Shown in pieces: positions 46,042 through 56,092 of a stretch of 64,000 bases of DNA (positions are counted from its first letter, which is position 1; each line of letters begins with the position of its first letter). The position numbers and the translations under genes are program-made. Location of the stretch: positions 186,001 through 250,000 of the forward strand of contig ONZQ02000020.1 in NCBI GenBank assembly GCA_900312665.1, in the 5' to 3' direction. The DNA comes from Cephalotrichum gorgonifer. Taxonomy: Eukaryota > Ascomycota > Sordariomycetes > Microascales > Microascaceae. Below the pieces are notes generated by a model. The model ran no database searches. It was not told the origin of the DNA and saw only the letters and a list, made by a program, of their open reading frames with translations.

Positions 46042-47013
46042 ATGATTGACCCTGACTCCATTCGGGCCGCCCTGGCCATTTATATCCCATCCATTAAGGA
46101 GCACCGGAAAACAAGCCGACGCCCATTCGTCCTGGGCCTGTCGGGCCTCCAAGGAAGCGGAAAGTCAACATGGGCAGCGGCTCTGAGCAGCCATCTCACG
46201 CAAGAACATGGCTACAACACGCGTACCCTCTCAATCGACGACCTATACCGCGACCATGACGAGCTGGTAGCTCTGAGGAATCGGCACCCCGAAAACAAAC
46301 TGCTACGCAGCCGCGGCCAGCCAGGCACTCACGATGAGGGTCTCGCCCAGAGATTCTTCTCTGACCTGCTCGGGGAGACGACTGGAGATGTCCCGAGGGA
46401 CGGCACTAAGAATTTCATCCGGTGGCCGGCCTACGACAAGAGCCTTCACGGCGGCCAGGGTGGAAGGGTCCCGGAAGACCAGTGGGAGAATGTTCCACTC
46501 GAGGCCTCGACCGACATCCTCATCTTCGAGGGATGGTGCTTGGGTTTCCAGCCCCTGACCGACGCCGAGGTCTCTGGGAAATGGCATCGGGCTAATGAGG
46601 CGAAACAAGGGCTGGGGCCCATGGATAGTCCTGAAGGAGAATTTTCAACCATGACCTTAGCAGACCACAGTCTGGCGGACGTGCTACTCATCAACAAGAA
46701 TCTTCGACGGTACTGTGATACGTTTATGGGTGCTTGGCGGTTCGACGGGTTCCTTCACCTCAGCACGGAGAAACTTGCCAACGTTTATCATTGGAGAATG
46801 GACCAGGAGAGAGCTTTGCGGAGACAGAAGCCAGGAATGTCGGACGGTGAGGTCGTTGAGTTTGTGAAGGGATATATGCCTGCCTACGAGCTGTACCTAG
46901 AGCACCTGCAGACCGGCAGTCTGTTCCAACAAGATATCGGAATTTCTACGCGAAAGCATGCGAGAGTCGTACTAGATGATCAGAGAAGAGTCACGTCTAT
47001 TGCAGAAATATAG
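46042..47013 (+). CDS. D-glycerate 3-kinase
   Basis: Phosphorylates D-glycerate to 3-phosphoglycerate with ATP. Single exon, 323 aa. The P-loop GLQGSGKST is at 35-43; the Walker-B-like DILIFEGWCLGFQ follows, and the family motifs YDKSLHGGQGGR, LSIDDLYRDHDEL and FMPAYELY-like (YMPAYELYLEHLQ) fit the plant/fungal GLYK type (P-loop kinase related to phosphoribulokinase/uridine kinase). No organelle targeting signal is evident. It is divergent from the tartrate dehydrogenase gene, sharing an approximately 490-bp promoter region, which supports joint use. Confidence 0.9.
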   Translation: MIDPDSIRAALAIYIPSIKEHRKTSRRPFVLGLSGLQGSGKSTWAAALSSHLTQEHGYNTRTLSIDDLYRDHDELVALRNRHPENKLLRSRGQPGTHDEGLAQRFFSDLLGETTGDVPRDGTKNFIRWPAYDKSLHGGQGGRVPEDQWENVPLEASTDILIFEGWCLGFQPLTDAEVSGKWHRANEAKQGLGPMDSPEGEFSTMTLADHSLADVLLINKNLRRYCDTFMGAWRFDGFLHLSTEKLANVYHWRMDQERALRRQKPGMSDGEVVEFVKGYMPAYELYLEHLQTGSLFQQDIGISTRKHARVVLDDQRRVTSIAEI

Positions 47014-47797
47014 AGATTACATTCTGATGTTCAAGCGCAGTAATACTAGCACACCCCTTGGGGAGACTTGCGCCACTTGTCTCAACCGGTCTCATTTCCG
47101 GGTAGAAGCTACATGGACATGTCAACAGACATGCTCCCCTTGCTCGATATCACCTCATGACGTGGACGACAATCCCAGTGGGTATTATTTCGTCCGAACA
47201 CACTCCGCACTCGAGGCCCACAATACGATGGAGTTCACTTTTAATAGGTTAGACCGGTCAGTCCCCCCACACCGAGAATGAGCGATCACATCATGTCTAT
47301 CTAGTTTGACTGTGCGTGCAGCGTGACCAAGAAGATTTAGCAGCCATAAGCCGTGTTCCCCTCGTCCGGCTGTCCGGGGCCCCGCAACAGTGGCGCTACT
47401 AGCGGCGGTGTTTTCTTTCTCCGGCGCCACCCCCCTTCCCCCCTTTTTCTCCGCAGCATCCAGAGGCTAGGGGGCGAAAACAACCAACCCGCAACGATTG
47501 GCCAATCCACGAGGAGGGAGCTGATGAGACTCTGGGGAAAGGTAACCCTGGGTCCGGGGCCAGACCGCAGATTCCATGGAGCGCAGAATGTGATCTTCGA
47601 GCGAAGCTTAACTGCCCATGTACTACTCCTTCGTCTCGAGCGGAGTTCGGTTTGAAAAAATGATATAAAATCCCACAGCTCGATCGTCAAAACCTAGGAG
47701 AAGTGCTAGTATCCTAGAACATCTCGAGGAGACCAAAGAATTACAACCCACTCGACTCCTTTTCATCTACACGACTTAAACACGTGCGCCAACGACA
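47014..47797. other. Intergenic region, about 780 bp
   Basis: Contains the 3' flank of the kinase gene and the promoter of the MFS permease, with TATAAAA at 47664. No gene seen. Confidence 0.5.
47664..47670 (+). promoter_or_regulatory. TATA box of the anion permease gene
   Basis: TATAAAA, about 134 bp upstream of the ATG at 47798. Confidence 0.5.
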
Positions 47798-49411
47798 ATG
47801 TCTTCCGAGAAGCATTCTCCGTCAGGCGCCGGGGGCAAGCCTAACGAAGACTTTCTTGAGAGGGTCGAGACCCGGGCCGACGACGAAAAGGGTGGCGTCC
47901 GTGAGGGCGCTGACTACTCGGGCGCGGTCAAGAAGTCGAGCCCCGAGGAGATCAAGCTGGTCCGCAAACTCGATTTCCGCATCATGCCTACTCTCTGGGC
48001 GATGTACTTCCTCAACTATGTGGGTTTGAAGGCCATCTCCGCGTGTGGTCCTGAGGGTTCCGAAATACTGACGCCCTTTGTGTTCCCTCTAGCTTGACCG
48101 AAATGCTATCGCACAGGCCAGACTCAACGGGCTCGAGGATAGCCTTGGCCTTGTAGGATCCCAATACAACACCTGCATCTCGATCCTCTTCGTCGGGTAT
48201 GTCGGCGCAATCGTGGATCCTATCTGAATATCAAAAATGTACAACTGACACAGAAGAACAGGTACCTCCTCATGCAAGTCCCCTCCAACATGATCATGTC
48301 CTCGAAATTCATCCGCCCCTCCATCTACATGTCCGTTTGCATGATGGCCTGGGCCGTCATATCAGCCTGCACCGCCCTCGTAAAGAACTATACGGGCCTC
48401 GTCCTGGTCCGCTTCTTCCTCGGCGTCGCCGAGGCGCCCTTCTATCCTGGCGCCATCTACATGCTCTCCATCTTCTACACCCGCAAGGAGATCGCCACGC
48501 GCCTCTCCATCCTCTACTCAGGCAACATCTTCGCCACCTCATTTTCCGGCCTCATCGCCGCTGCCGTCTTCAATACTATCGATGGCGCCCGGGGCATCAA
48601 CGGGTGGCAATGGCTCTTCATAATCGAAGGCATCGTCACCTTCGCCGTCGCCATCGCGGGCATGTTCCTCCTCGCCGACAGCCCGCTCACCACGCGCTGG
48701 CTGACGCCCGAGCAGCGGCAGCTCGCGCACGACCGCATGATCCTCGACACGGTCGGCGTCGAGGAGAGCAAGGGCGCGCGCGCCGGCTTCATGCAGGCGG
48801 TCCGCGACCCGCGTCTCTGGCTCCTCTGCTTCATCCAGAACATGCACCTTAGCGCTTGTTCTTTCAACAATTTTTTCCCCACCGTTGTCGGGTCCCTCGG
48901 CTTTAGCGACACCATCACGCTCGTCCTCACATGCCCGCCGTACTTTGTCTCCGGCGTGTTCGGCTACCTCGCCGGCTGGTCGTCCGGGAGGTACAACGAG
49001 CGCACCTGGCACATCACCGTCTGCATGGGTGCCGCCATCGTTGGGTTCGCCATCTCGTGCGCCACGCTCAACACGCCGGCCAGGTACGTGTCCTGCTTCC
49101 TCTTCGCTAGCGGGGCGTACGCCGTCAACTCCATGATCCTCGGCTGGGTCTCGGCCACGCTGGGTTCGACGCCGGAGAAGAAGGCCGTGAGCTTGTCCAT
49201 CGTCAATGTCATTGCCAATGCATCGTACATCTACACGGCCTATCTCTACCCCAAGAGCGACGGCCCGCGCTACCTGACGGCTATGGCGAGCAACGCCGCG
49301 TTTGCGTTCTCGTGTATTGTAGGGACGTGGGTTCTCAGGTTCTGGTTGGTTCATGACAACAAGAAGCTGGACAGGGCGGGAGATACCAGTCTGACTAGGT
49401 ACGCGTATTAA
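47798..49411 (+). CDS. MFS anion:cation symporter (Dal5/Tna1-like permease)
   Basis: Twelve-helix plasma-membrane permease of the ACS family, which carries organic anions such as allantoate, nicotinate and tartrate. Three exons, 47798-48019, 48093-48196 and 48262-49411, give 491 aa. Family signatures are KLDFRIMPTLWAMYFLNYLDRNAIAQARLNGLE around helix 1 (long form split here by an intron), VGSQYNTCISILFVGYLLMQVPSNMIM, RFFLGVAEAPFYPGAIYMLS, and GWQWLFIIEGIVT. The N-terminal 60 residues are polar and cytosolic. It lies beside the tartrate dehydrogenase and glycerate kinase genes, so tartrate or glycerate uptake is a reasonable inference. Confidence 0.9.
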
Positions 49412-49611
49412 GTGTGGAGGGTCCTGGGTTCGGTTTCCAGGCACCTGGGATACGCTAATGTATGGTCTTTCTACGGCTGGGGCTGGAATGCCCGAGACGG
49501 TTCTTTTACAGAGTTGGATGGATTCAGGTAGCAACGGTAGCTCAACATCTGTCCAGGTCTTAAGAAATTATGTTTTGAATTTGATATTTGATTGATTTGC
49601 TTGCTCTCAGC

Positions 49612-51964
49612 TCAGCGTAGATATGACCATGTCGGATCGATGGCAGGATCAAACTGCGCAGCAGCCAAGAAAGGGTTGTCAATAGCGCTAAAGGACTTAT
49701 CGAAGAGCTGATCATACCACATCATGGACTCCTGGCCTTCATTACCAGGAACCGAGTCCATTCCAGCTTCGACCGTGTGGTATTGTACAGCTGCAGCGGA
49801 CTGGCCATTTCCGACGTGGGGGAACGCGTGCTGGTAATTCCAAGGCGCGGCCGTGGCTCTGACTTGGGCCTGGCTTGGTGAGGCAGGGCCGTTGTGATGT
49901 CGAGCTACATTGGGGGGTGCAATTCCGCCTCCGCGTGGCCACTCTGACGCTTGTGGCGGAAATGAATCGGCGGGTAAAGTTTGTGTCTCCGCCTCCCCCA
50001 CCAGCCCCGACGAGCTGGCTACGGCTGGTGTAAAGTTTGAGTGGTTGCTCTGGCCCGGGCCACCTTGGACTTCGTGGGCGGGAAGATTCGAGATGGACAC
50101 TTGTCCTCGCGTTCTGCTCCTAGCCAATGGCCTCGCCAGGTCGTCGGAACTCTGAGCAGCGGGCTGCGGTATTTCATTTTGCAGATGGTTCCACGCGGTA
50201 TCCCGGGCTGAGGACATCTCTTTCACGGCAGAGGTTAGCTCGTCGATTGCAGAGAGGCAGTATTCTGGCCACGAGGTGTTCCGAGACGCAATATGGCGTA
50301 GGATATCCTTGCTCGACTCGATGTACCTGTGGGAGACAATATCAATAACGGCGAAACTGATAGAGAAAAACATGGACTGATTCATACCTTAAAGCACTTT
50401 CGAGTGGCATCTGCTTCTCAATCGCAGCATACGCCAGAATAAACGCACTGATCCAGGCAGCCCAGGTAAATGATGGCCAGAGCATTGGAGAAGTTAGTGT
50501 CCGTCCGGCCTGGTCTCCGGCGCGCTTATTCTTGCTAGCGTATCGCTTCATCGTTATACAGATCGACTTGGCAGCCGAGATGCAGGCCTGCATGGCAGCA
50601 GACCACGACGGCATCGACGCGTCAGACGCCATCATCGGCCGATTCAAGCATATCAAGGATTCGTATTTAGACAGTAGAAGTACGAGGCGATGGCTAGGCG
50701 CAAGCCTGGTGTGGGTATCGTCGTCATCGTCGTCGGTCTCGTCGGCAAAGTCGGCCTCCTCGATCATATCCTGTATGTCATTAGACCATCTCGACAGCTC
50801 CGTCTGTACTACCAAGGCGCGGTCGGCGGTATCCTGACGGGTCCATATTGACTTATTCCGGAGCTCCAGGATCTGGCCCCTAATCTTTGCGTGCTTCGCC
50901 GTGTAAGTCAGCATCTGCAACCTCTTATCGTTTCCCTCATCGTGCGGTCCCGAGGCGTGTTGCTCCTCCCCGGGATAGCAAACGTCGACATCGTCATCCT
51001 GGATGTCGAGAGGCAGCCCCAGTGACTGGCAGAGGTATCTCTCGCAGATATATATGCACCAAAACACCCGCCGACGCAGAGCGGCTCGCTCGGGAGTGAA
51101 GAACGGAAATCGGGTCGGGCATCGATGTAGACCTAGGTGGAAAGACATTCGAACGACGAGACCACCTAGGCGCGACGCCGCGTTGAGGCAGAGCATCGAA
51201 GTAAGGAACAGCTGGATGCTGAGTGCTGCCTGGATGGCTCCGATCGATGCCGGTTGACAGAGGGCAAACTGGGAACTCGAGATTGCCTCATCCACGGACC
51301 CAAATAGCAGGGACGACGGGATTTGGGACTTTAGGGGTACGCCTTGGCGGCTGTCTGCTAAGGATATCGAGAGCACCGATCGAAGTATGCAACGGTCGAG
51401 ATGATCTAGGGAAGAGATTCCCGCCTGGCTAACGTATTCGAAGCTTCGGAGCACGTCGGGAGCGTGGAGGAACGGCAGGATCGGGTGCCAGGACTTGAAG
51501 TAGCTCTCGGACCACTCGACCAACTGGTCGAAGGATGGCGTCGGGCCGTCATGGGTTGATACCTCGTGGTCTTTCCAGAGGTATGCCCGTTCATCATCTC
51601 TCCCCGTCGCTCTGCCTCTCAGCTGATCATCTTCGCCGGGGATCAGTTCGCCTATCCGTTGGCCACGACTATCGTCGTCACCCACGCCGTCGCCCACACC
51701 GCGGATGTACTGCGTTCGAGTTGCCGACTGCCGAGCGAGCCGCATATGCACGTTGCGAATGAAGTGGATACCGCTGCTGCTTCCTACGAACCGCGCTGTG
51801 TCGGTTTCGCCCGCATCCCTCATCAGCCCGATTTCTCGAACCGCCGGCTCCGGAAGAGAGTGCGAGACCCCCCGCTTGCGTTTCAGGGATATCGAGCTTG
51901 TGGAGTGGCCTGGGCTGAATGTGGTGGGCTCCGACCCGGTGTATGGAGACGGAGCGGCCGCCAT
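49612..51964 (-). CDS. Fungal-specific transcription factor domain protein lacking a zinc cluster
   Basis: Two exons, 51964-50388 and 50326-49612, give 763 aa. It has a fungal middle homology region: GSSSGIHFIRNVHMRLAR near the N-terminus, YFKSWHPILPFLHAPDVL, RRRVFWCIYICERYLCQSLGLPLDI and MPSWSAAMQACISAAKSICI. The long C-terminal tail is Gln/Pro/Ser-rich and could be activating. No Cys6 cluster is present in the coding region, nor in the 487 bp upstream read in either strand. The N-terminus has only a basic stretch (LKRKRG). It may act as a co-regulator or have lost DNA binding. A Zn2Cys6-only protein is encoded divergently. Confidence 0.85.
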
Positions 51965-52450
51965 GGTGTATTGCAATCAGTGAAGCTCGGTTGCGAGATT
52001 CTCTTGAAGTGAACGTCTCCTCGATGTAGCGCTGTTTATTCGTTGGTTCTTTGTCAGGGGAGCGGCCTTAGCGACAAGGTAGATGAAATATCAAAAAGAA
52101 AAAAAAAACCCTATACAGAAATGCAAAAGAAGAATTCTTACGCAAGGACGATCCGGGGATGAATTGTGAAGCTTGGGCCGTTATTGGCCAACCGGAACGA
52201 AGTGATCTTTGAAGCTGCATTTGTCACACATCCAGAGATGAGTTGACACTTGCGCCAGCTGCTTGTCCCTGCAAATCTTCGGCTCCAAGTGGCGAAGAGC
52301 AGACACGTGATACGACTTTTAATGGGCGGACAAAGAAAACTCCGCCACCCCAGACTTGGCCCCCAGATTCAACCCCAGATTTTTCGGACCAAGCTTAACA
52401 CCCCCGCTTTGAAATAACAGGTGATCCCTATACAATGAACCCCTGCCTTC
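51965..52450. other. Shared promoter between the two half-regulators
   Basis: A 486-bp bidirectional region containing an A-rich run near 52094-52108 and a repeated CCCCAGA element (three copies, about 52348-52380). No cysteine-cluster coding potential was found on either strand. Confidence 0.5.
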
Positions 52451-53309
52451 ATGGAAGACACTACGGGTAGCCGGGAATCGGCCTCCCCGGCGCAAAACTC
52501 CATTGCCTGCGAGCCGTGCCGGCACAAGAAGCGCAGGGTAAGGCTGCATACTCATATTCAGACTTTCATCAAGCTGAGATTGTGAGACCCATATAGTGCG
52601 ATAGACTGCTGTAAGCAATAACAGTATCCTCCAGCTATCTATCTACACATCATGCAGCACGCTTACATTCGGTATTCCCCGCAGGCCATATTGCCTGCAG
52701 TGCTCACACGACCCTTCCAAGTGCCACTATCCCGAGCAGAGCAAGAGGTAAAACCAGCCGCAAGTAATTTTCCCATCTTGTGCGCTCCTCGATCCAATTA
52801 ATGACATTTTCCGAAACATCAGGGGCCTGCCGCCGGGTTATACTACCAAGTTAGAGGCCCGGCTTGCAGAGACCGAAGCTGTCCTCTTCCGCCTTCTCGC
52901 TCAAAGCCGCAACACCCAGACTGCTGCTTCTCCAGGCAACGTACAATCGATCCCCTCGTCTGTGAACGCAGGTAACCAGAGCAAGGGGGATCGCGTTAGG
53001 GAATGGGAGAACTTTCCCTTGAGATCCGACGGCGATGTAGAGGCTTGGTTTAACCGGAAGGCAAACATGGCCGGCCAAGAGACTCGCCATCGGGCGGCAG
53101 ACGAGGGGAGGATCACTCAGACTCTCCTTTCCCAGAGTTCTCGATCAGGATGGGGGGAGGAAAGCACAGCGGGTGTTCAAAACCCTCCGTTGTCGCCGGG
53201 CATCCCCGGGCCGGGGAGTGAGATAACAACGCCGAGGAGTGCTACTCCGGGGGTGGGGACTAGCAAGGCGAAGGAGCTGGCTCACTCGCAACGCAACGTG
53301 TACTTCTAG
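52451..53309 (+). CDS. Zn2Cys6 DNA-binding protein without middle homology region
   Basis: Four exons, 52451-52537, 52597-52610, 52685-52747 and 52823-53309, give 216 aa. One exon is only 14 nt. The zinc cluster has Cys20, 23, 30, 37, 40 and 47 (C-x2-C-x6-C-x6-C-x2-C-x6-C) with basic RHKKRR. A linker (RGLPPGYTTKLEARLAETEAVL) follows, with heptad-like Leu spacing that could form a dimerising coiled coil. The rest is polar and disordered, and there is no fungal-specific transcription factor domain. Small DBD-only C6 proteins are known in fungi. It is divergent from the MHR-only protein. Confidence 0.85.
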
Positions 53310-53551
53310 CGGGATTCGATTTAGTTACCGGTACTGCCAGGCTTAATGGGGTTGATTGTACAAATGTTTGCAAGATTTGCCATGGCACCGGCCTAGGGCT
53401 TGAGAACATAGCGTGTTCTTGTTCATTATGATTTCAATTTGATGCGTCAGATGTCATACATCCAAAATAACCCTGCCAATTCCAACAAGATGGAGCCAAT
53501 CGCAGGCAAAGTTAAGACACATAGAACAGCTGGGCCGGTCTTCTTTCCTTC

Positions 53552-55054
53552 TTAGTGGTGGATAGTAGCCTGCAGCCCGGGAATGATCTCCAGATCCTTC
53601 TCCCCGTACTCCCACTTGCCGGTCTCCGTGACCTTGATTGTCTTGGTAGGTCGCTGCTGCTGCGTCTGGCGGACCTTGACCCACTGCTCGGTCGTCAGGT
53701 GCTGGCCAAGTTCCGTGAACACGTTAGTCGTCAACCCGAGGCGGTTCAGCAGGGGGCTGTTCTGGATCGGGTCTAGGACGACGTGGTTGTTTGGCCTATG
53801 GATGAAAGTAGTTAGCACTTGTTTCCCTATTGCGCATGACTCCTCCATTTCTTCCTTATTCAACTTTTCATGCGAACGGAGGAAAACAAAAACTTACCTG
53901 GCAAAGTACAGGACCCCCAACCGGTCCACGTGCGCCTGGTCCGCCGGCGGCCCGTGCACCCGGTGGATGGACGACTTGATCAGGCCGCCCGTCAGCGCCG
54001 TCAGCGCGTCGCAGGTGTTGATCGTGATGGTCCCGTCCTGCGGCTTGACCCACTTCCACTGGCCCTCCGAGTTGAGGATCTGCAGCGCCGCCACGGGTTG
54101 GCGGAAGAGCAGCGTCACGGTGCCGAGGTCGGTGTGGCCGGGTGTGTAGAGGTCCGCGACCTTTGCGTTGTCCTCAGCGCTGCGGGCGGCGTAGTGCATG
54201 TAGCGGAGGTGGTCCTCGCCGACGACGTCGTACTGGTGGTCCTTGACTAGTTGGTCCTCGTCGGGGAGTTCTAGGAGGATGGCGAAGAGGCGGAGGAGCT
54301 TTACTACGACTTCGTCGTGGCATTTCTGTTAGAGGGGGGAGAGATTGGTTAGTGCGAAGTTGGTAGAGTTATGATGCTCGAGATTTTGGGGTTTGGGTAC
54401 GCACGCGGCTGAACTCTTCAATTTCTTTGATGTTTTCTTCCAAAATAGCGGGCTGCTGCCGATTGTGGAAGCCGTCGAACTTTGGGATGTTATAAACCTC
54501 CACATTGTCCTTGACATTGTTGGCAACGCTTAACGGGCATGAGATTAGAGCGACGTGGCTTAGTAGACGCAGTAGGAGCTTAAACTTACACACGGCGTCC
54601 GGCAGGGCGATATCCATTGTACTCCCCTCGGGTCAGGTCAGCTTCGTTGTGGAACTTGAGCTTCTCCTCGAGAGGGAGGTCATAGAATGCCCGACCGAGG
54701 GCGAACTGGCGGTCCACCTCTTCTTGACTGATGTTGAATCCCTTCACGTAGAAGAAGCCTGCTTTGTTGTTAGCTATCGAACTACAGTAGAATAAACTTG
54801 TGGGAAGAAGGGTCAGGGTTCTGATGACATACCAACATTGCGAACAGCGTGCTCGAGTTGCTTCACGAGTTCCTCCTTTCCTCCTGCCTGCTCGTAGAGG
54901 CTTAGATCGAGAGTAATGAGCTCAGCCCAGTCCACTTTGATTTTCTGTCAGTAGGGTGAAGAAACGATCGATTATTGATGTAAAGAGAGCCAATCATACA
55001 GTCTTCCTTGGTCTCTGGAGTGTGCTCGTAACGGTTGACGATAACGCCCGGCAT
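53552..55054 (-). CDS. 2-oxoglutarate/Fe(II) oxygenase, isopenicillin N synthase-like
   Basis: Soluble non-haem iron oxygenase of 373 aa. Six exons: 55054-55000, 54934-54833, 54758-54590, 54528-54405, 54325-53898 and 53795-53552. The N-terminal DIOX_N region includes FFYVKGFNISQEEVDRQF. The iron triad is in GHTDLG (His214, Asp216) and SSIHRVHG (His271). The co-substrate motif, usually RxS, appears as RLG in DRLGVLYFAR, so binding of 2-oxoglutarate may be altered. The family covers gibberellin, flavonoid and many secondary-metabolite oxidations. It is next to the regulators and a permease, so it could be a catabolic or biosynthetic step of the cluster. Substrate unknown. Confidence 0.88.
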
Positions 55055-56092
55055 TGTAATAGTGGACTCCTCTTGAAAGCTCCAGTGGAGTGGAAATGAG
55101 AATGGCTAAATCTAAGTTTTACTTGGTTGGTATTGAATTATAATAGAGCTTCAGCATCTAAATGTGGCATGGCCATAACGTCTCTAATATATGCCCTTGT
55201 CTGGTGACGCTTCCTAAGAAATAGTCTACCCATCCGTGGTCGTCCGCGGTGTAAATCCGGTCCCTTTTGTCAGCAAGAAGGAAATATGTGTAAAGGTGGG
55301 CATCGTGAGGGGTAGGAAGCACGCCATATGAAGGTTTCCCCGAGGTCTCTCTATACGAGCATTTTGTGATCACTCCCGAGCTCCGATCCGCGCGTGGGGG
55401 CTTGGGCAATTCGGTTTCTATGTCATGATTAACCGTGTCGTTCGTGGATGTGCGATGCAAGGAGTGTCATATAGGATTTGTGCCTCCAGCTTCCAGCTCC
55501 AATGAGATAAGAGTTCATAATCAACTTGTGGTGTCGTCAGTCTCGGGGTGCTCGCACGCCATCACGGATCGTCGGCACTTCGCCGATCTTCGCCGAGGTA
55601 ACGTCCTAATGTAGTATTACTCCCGCGAGAGCTTGAACGTGAGTGGTCAAACAAGTCATGTTTTCTCCGAAGAATAACGTCCCGGCATATAATTATTTTG
55701 GTTGCATGGAGTTAGTGGGCCATGCTTGACTTAACTCCCCCATTTTCGAACTTGAGAAATAATAACTCTCCGTTTACGACTAGGATATAGATGCTGGGTT
55801 GCATGTTCGTGGAGGTCAAGGTGATTGACGAGTTACATTTTATGCGTACAAGCGCGCTTCAGCCAATGTCGAATATTTGTGGGGGAATGGCGTCTCGTCT
55901 ATTTTGATGGCTCATATCTTGCCATCAATAGGTGATTAGATACGATAGTAATAAGTAGCAGCGCCCTGATTAATACGTTTCTGGCAGCCTTGTACGTATG
56001 TTCATTCATCTTGATATCAAGGGGCGCGCATACAAGTTCGACGCCCTGGATTCAGCACCTCATTTGAGATCCTAGGCAAAAGCGATCTCGAG
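55055..56092. other. Divergent intergenic region, about 1 kb
   Basis: Promoters for the oxygenase and the Liz1-like permease. A 100-codon open frame on the minus strand (55158-55460) has no ATG and no recognisable features. Confidence 0.5.

Noticed and set aside
48539..49534. Minus-strand frame of 331 codons over the anion permease
   Set aside because: Antisense to a clear 12-helix permease; composition is that of a codon-bias shadow.
55158..55460. Minus-strand frame of 100 codons
   Set aside because: Contains no ATG start and no splice acceptor placed to join the oxygenase gene.
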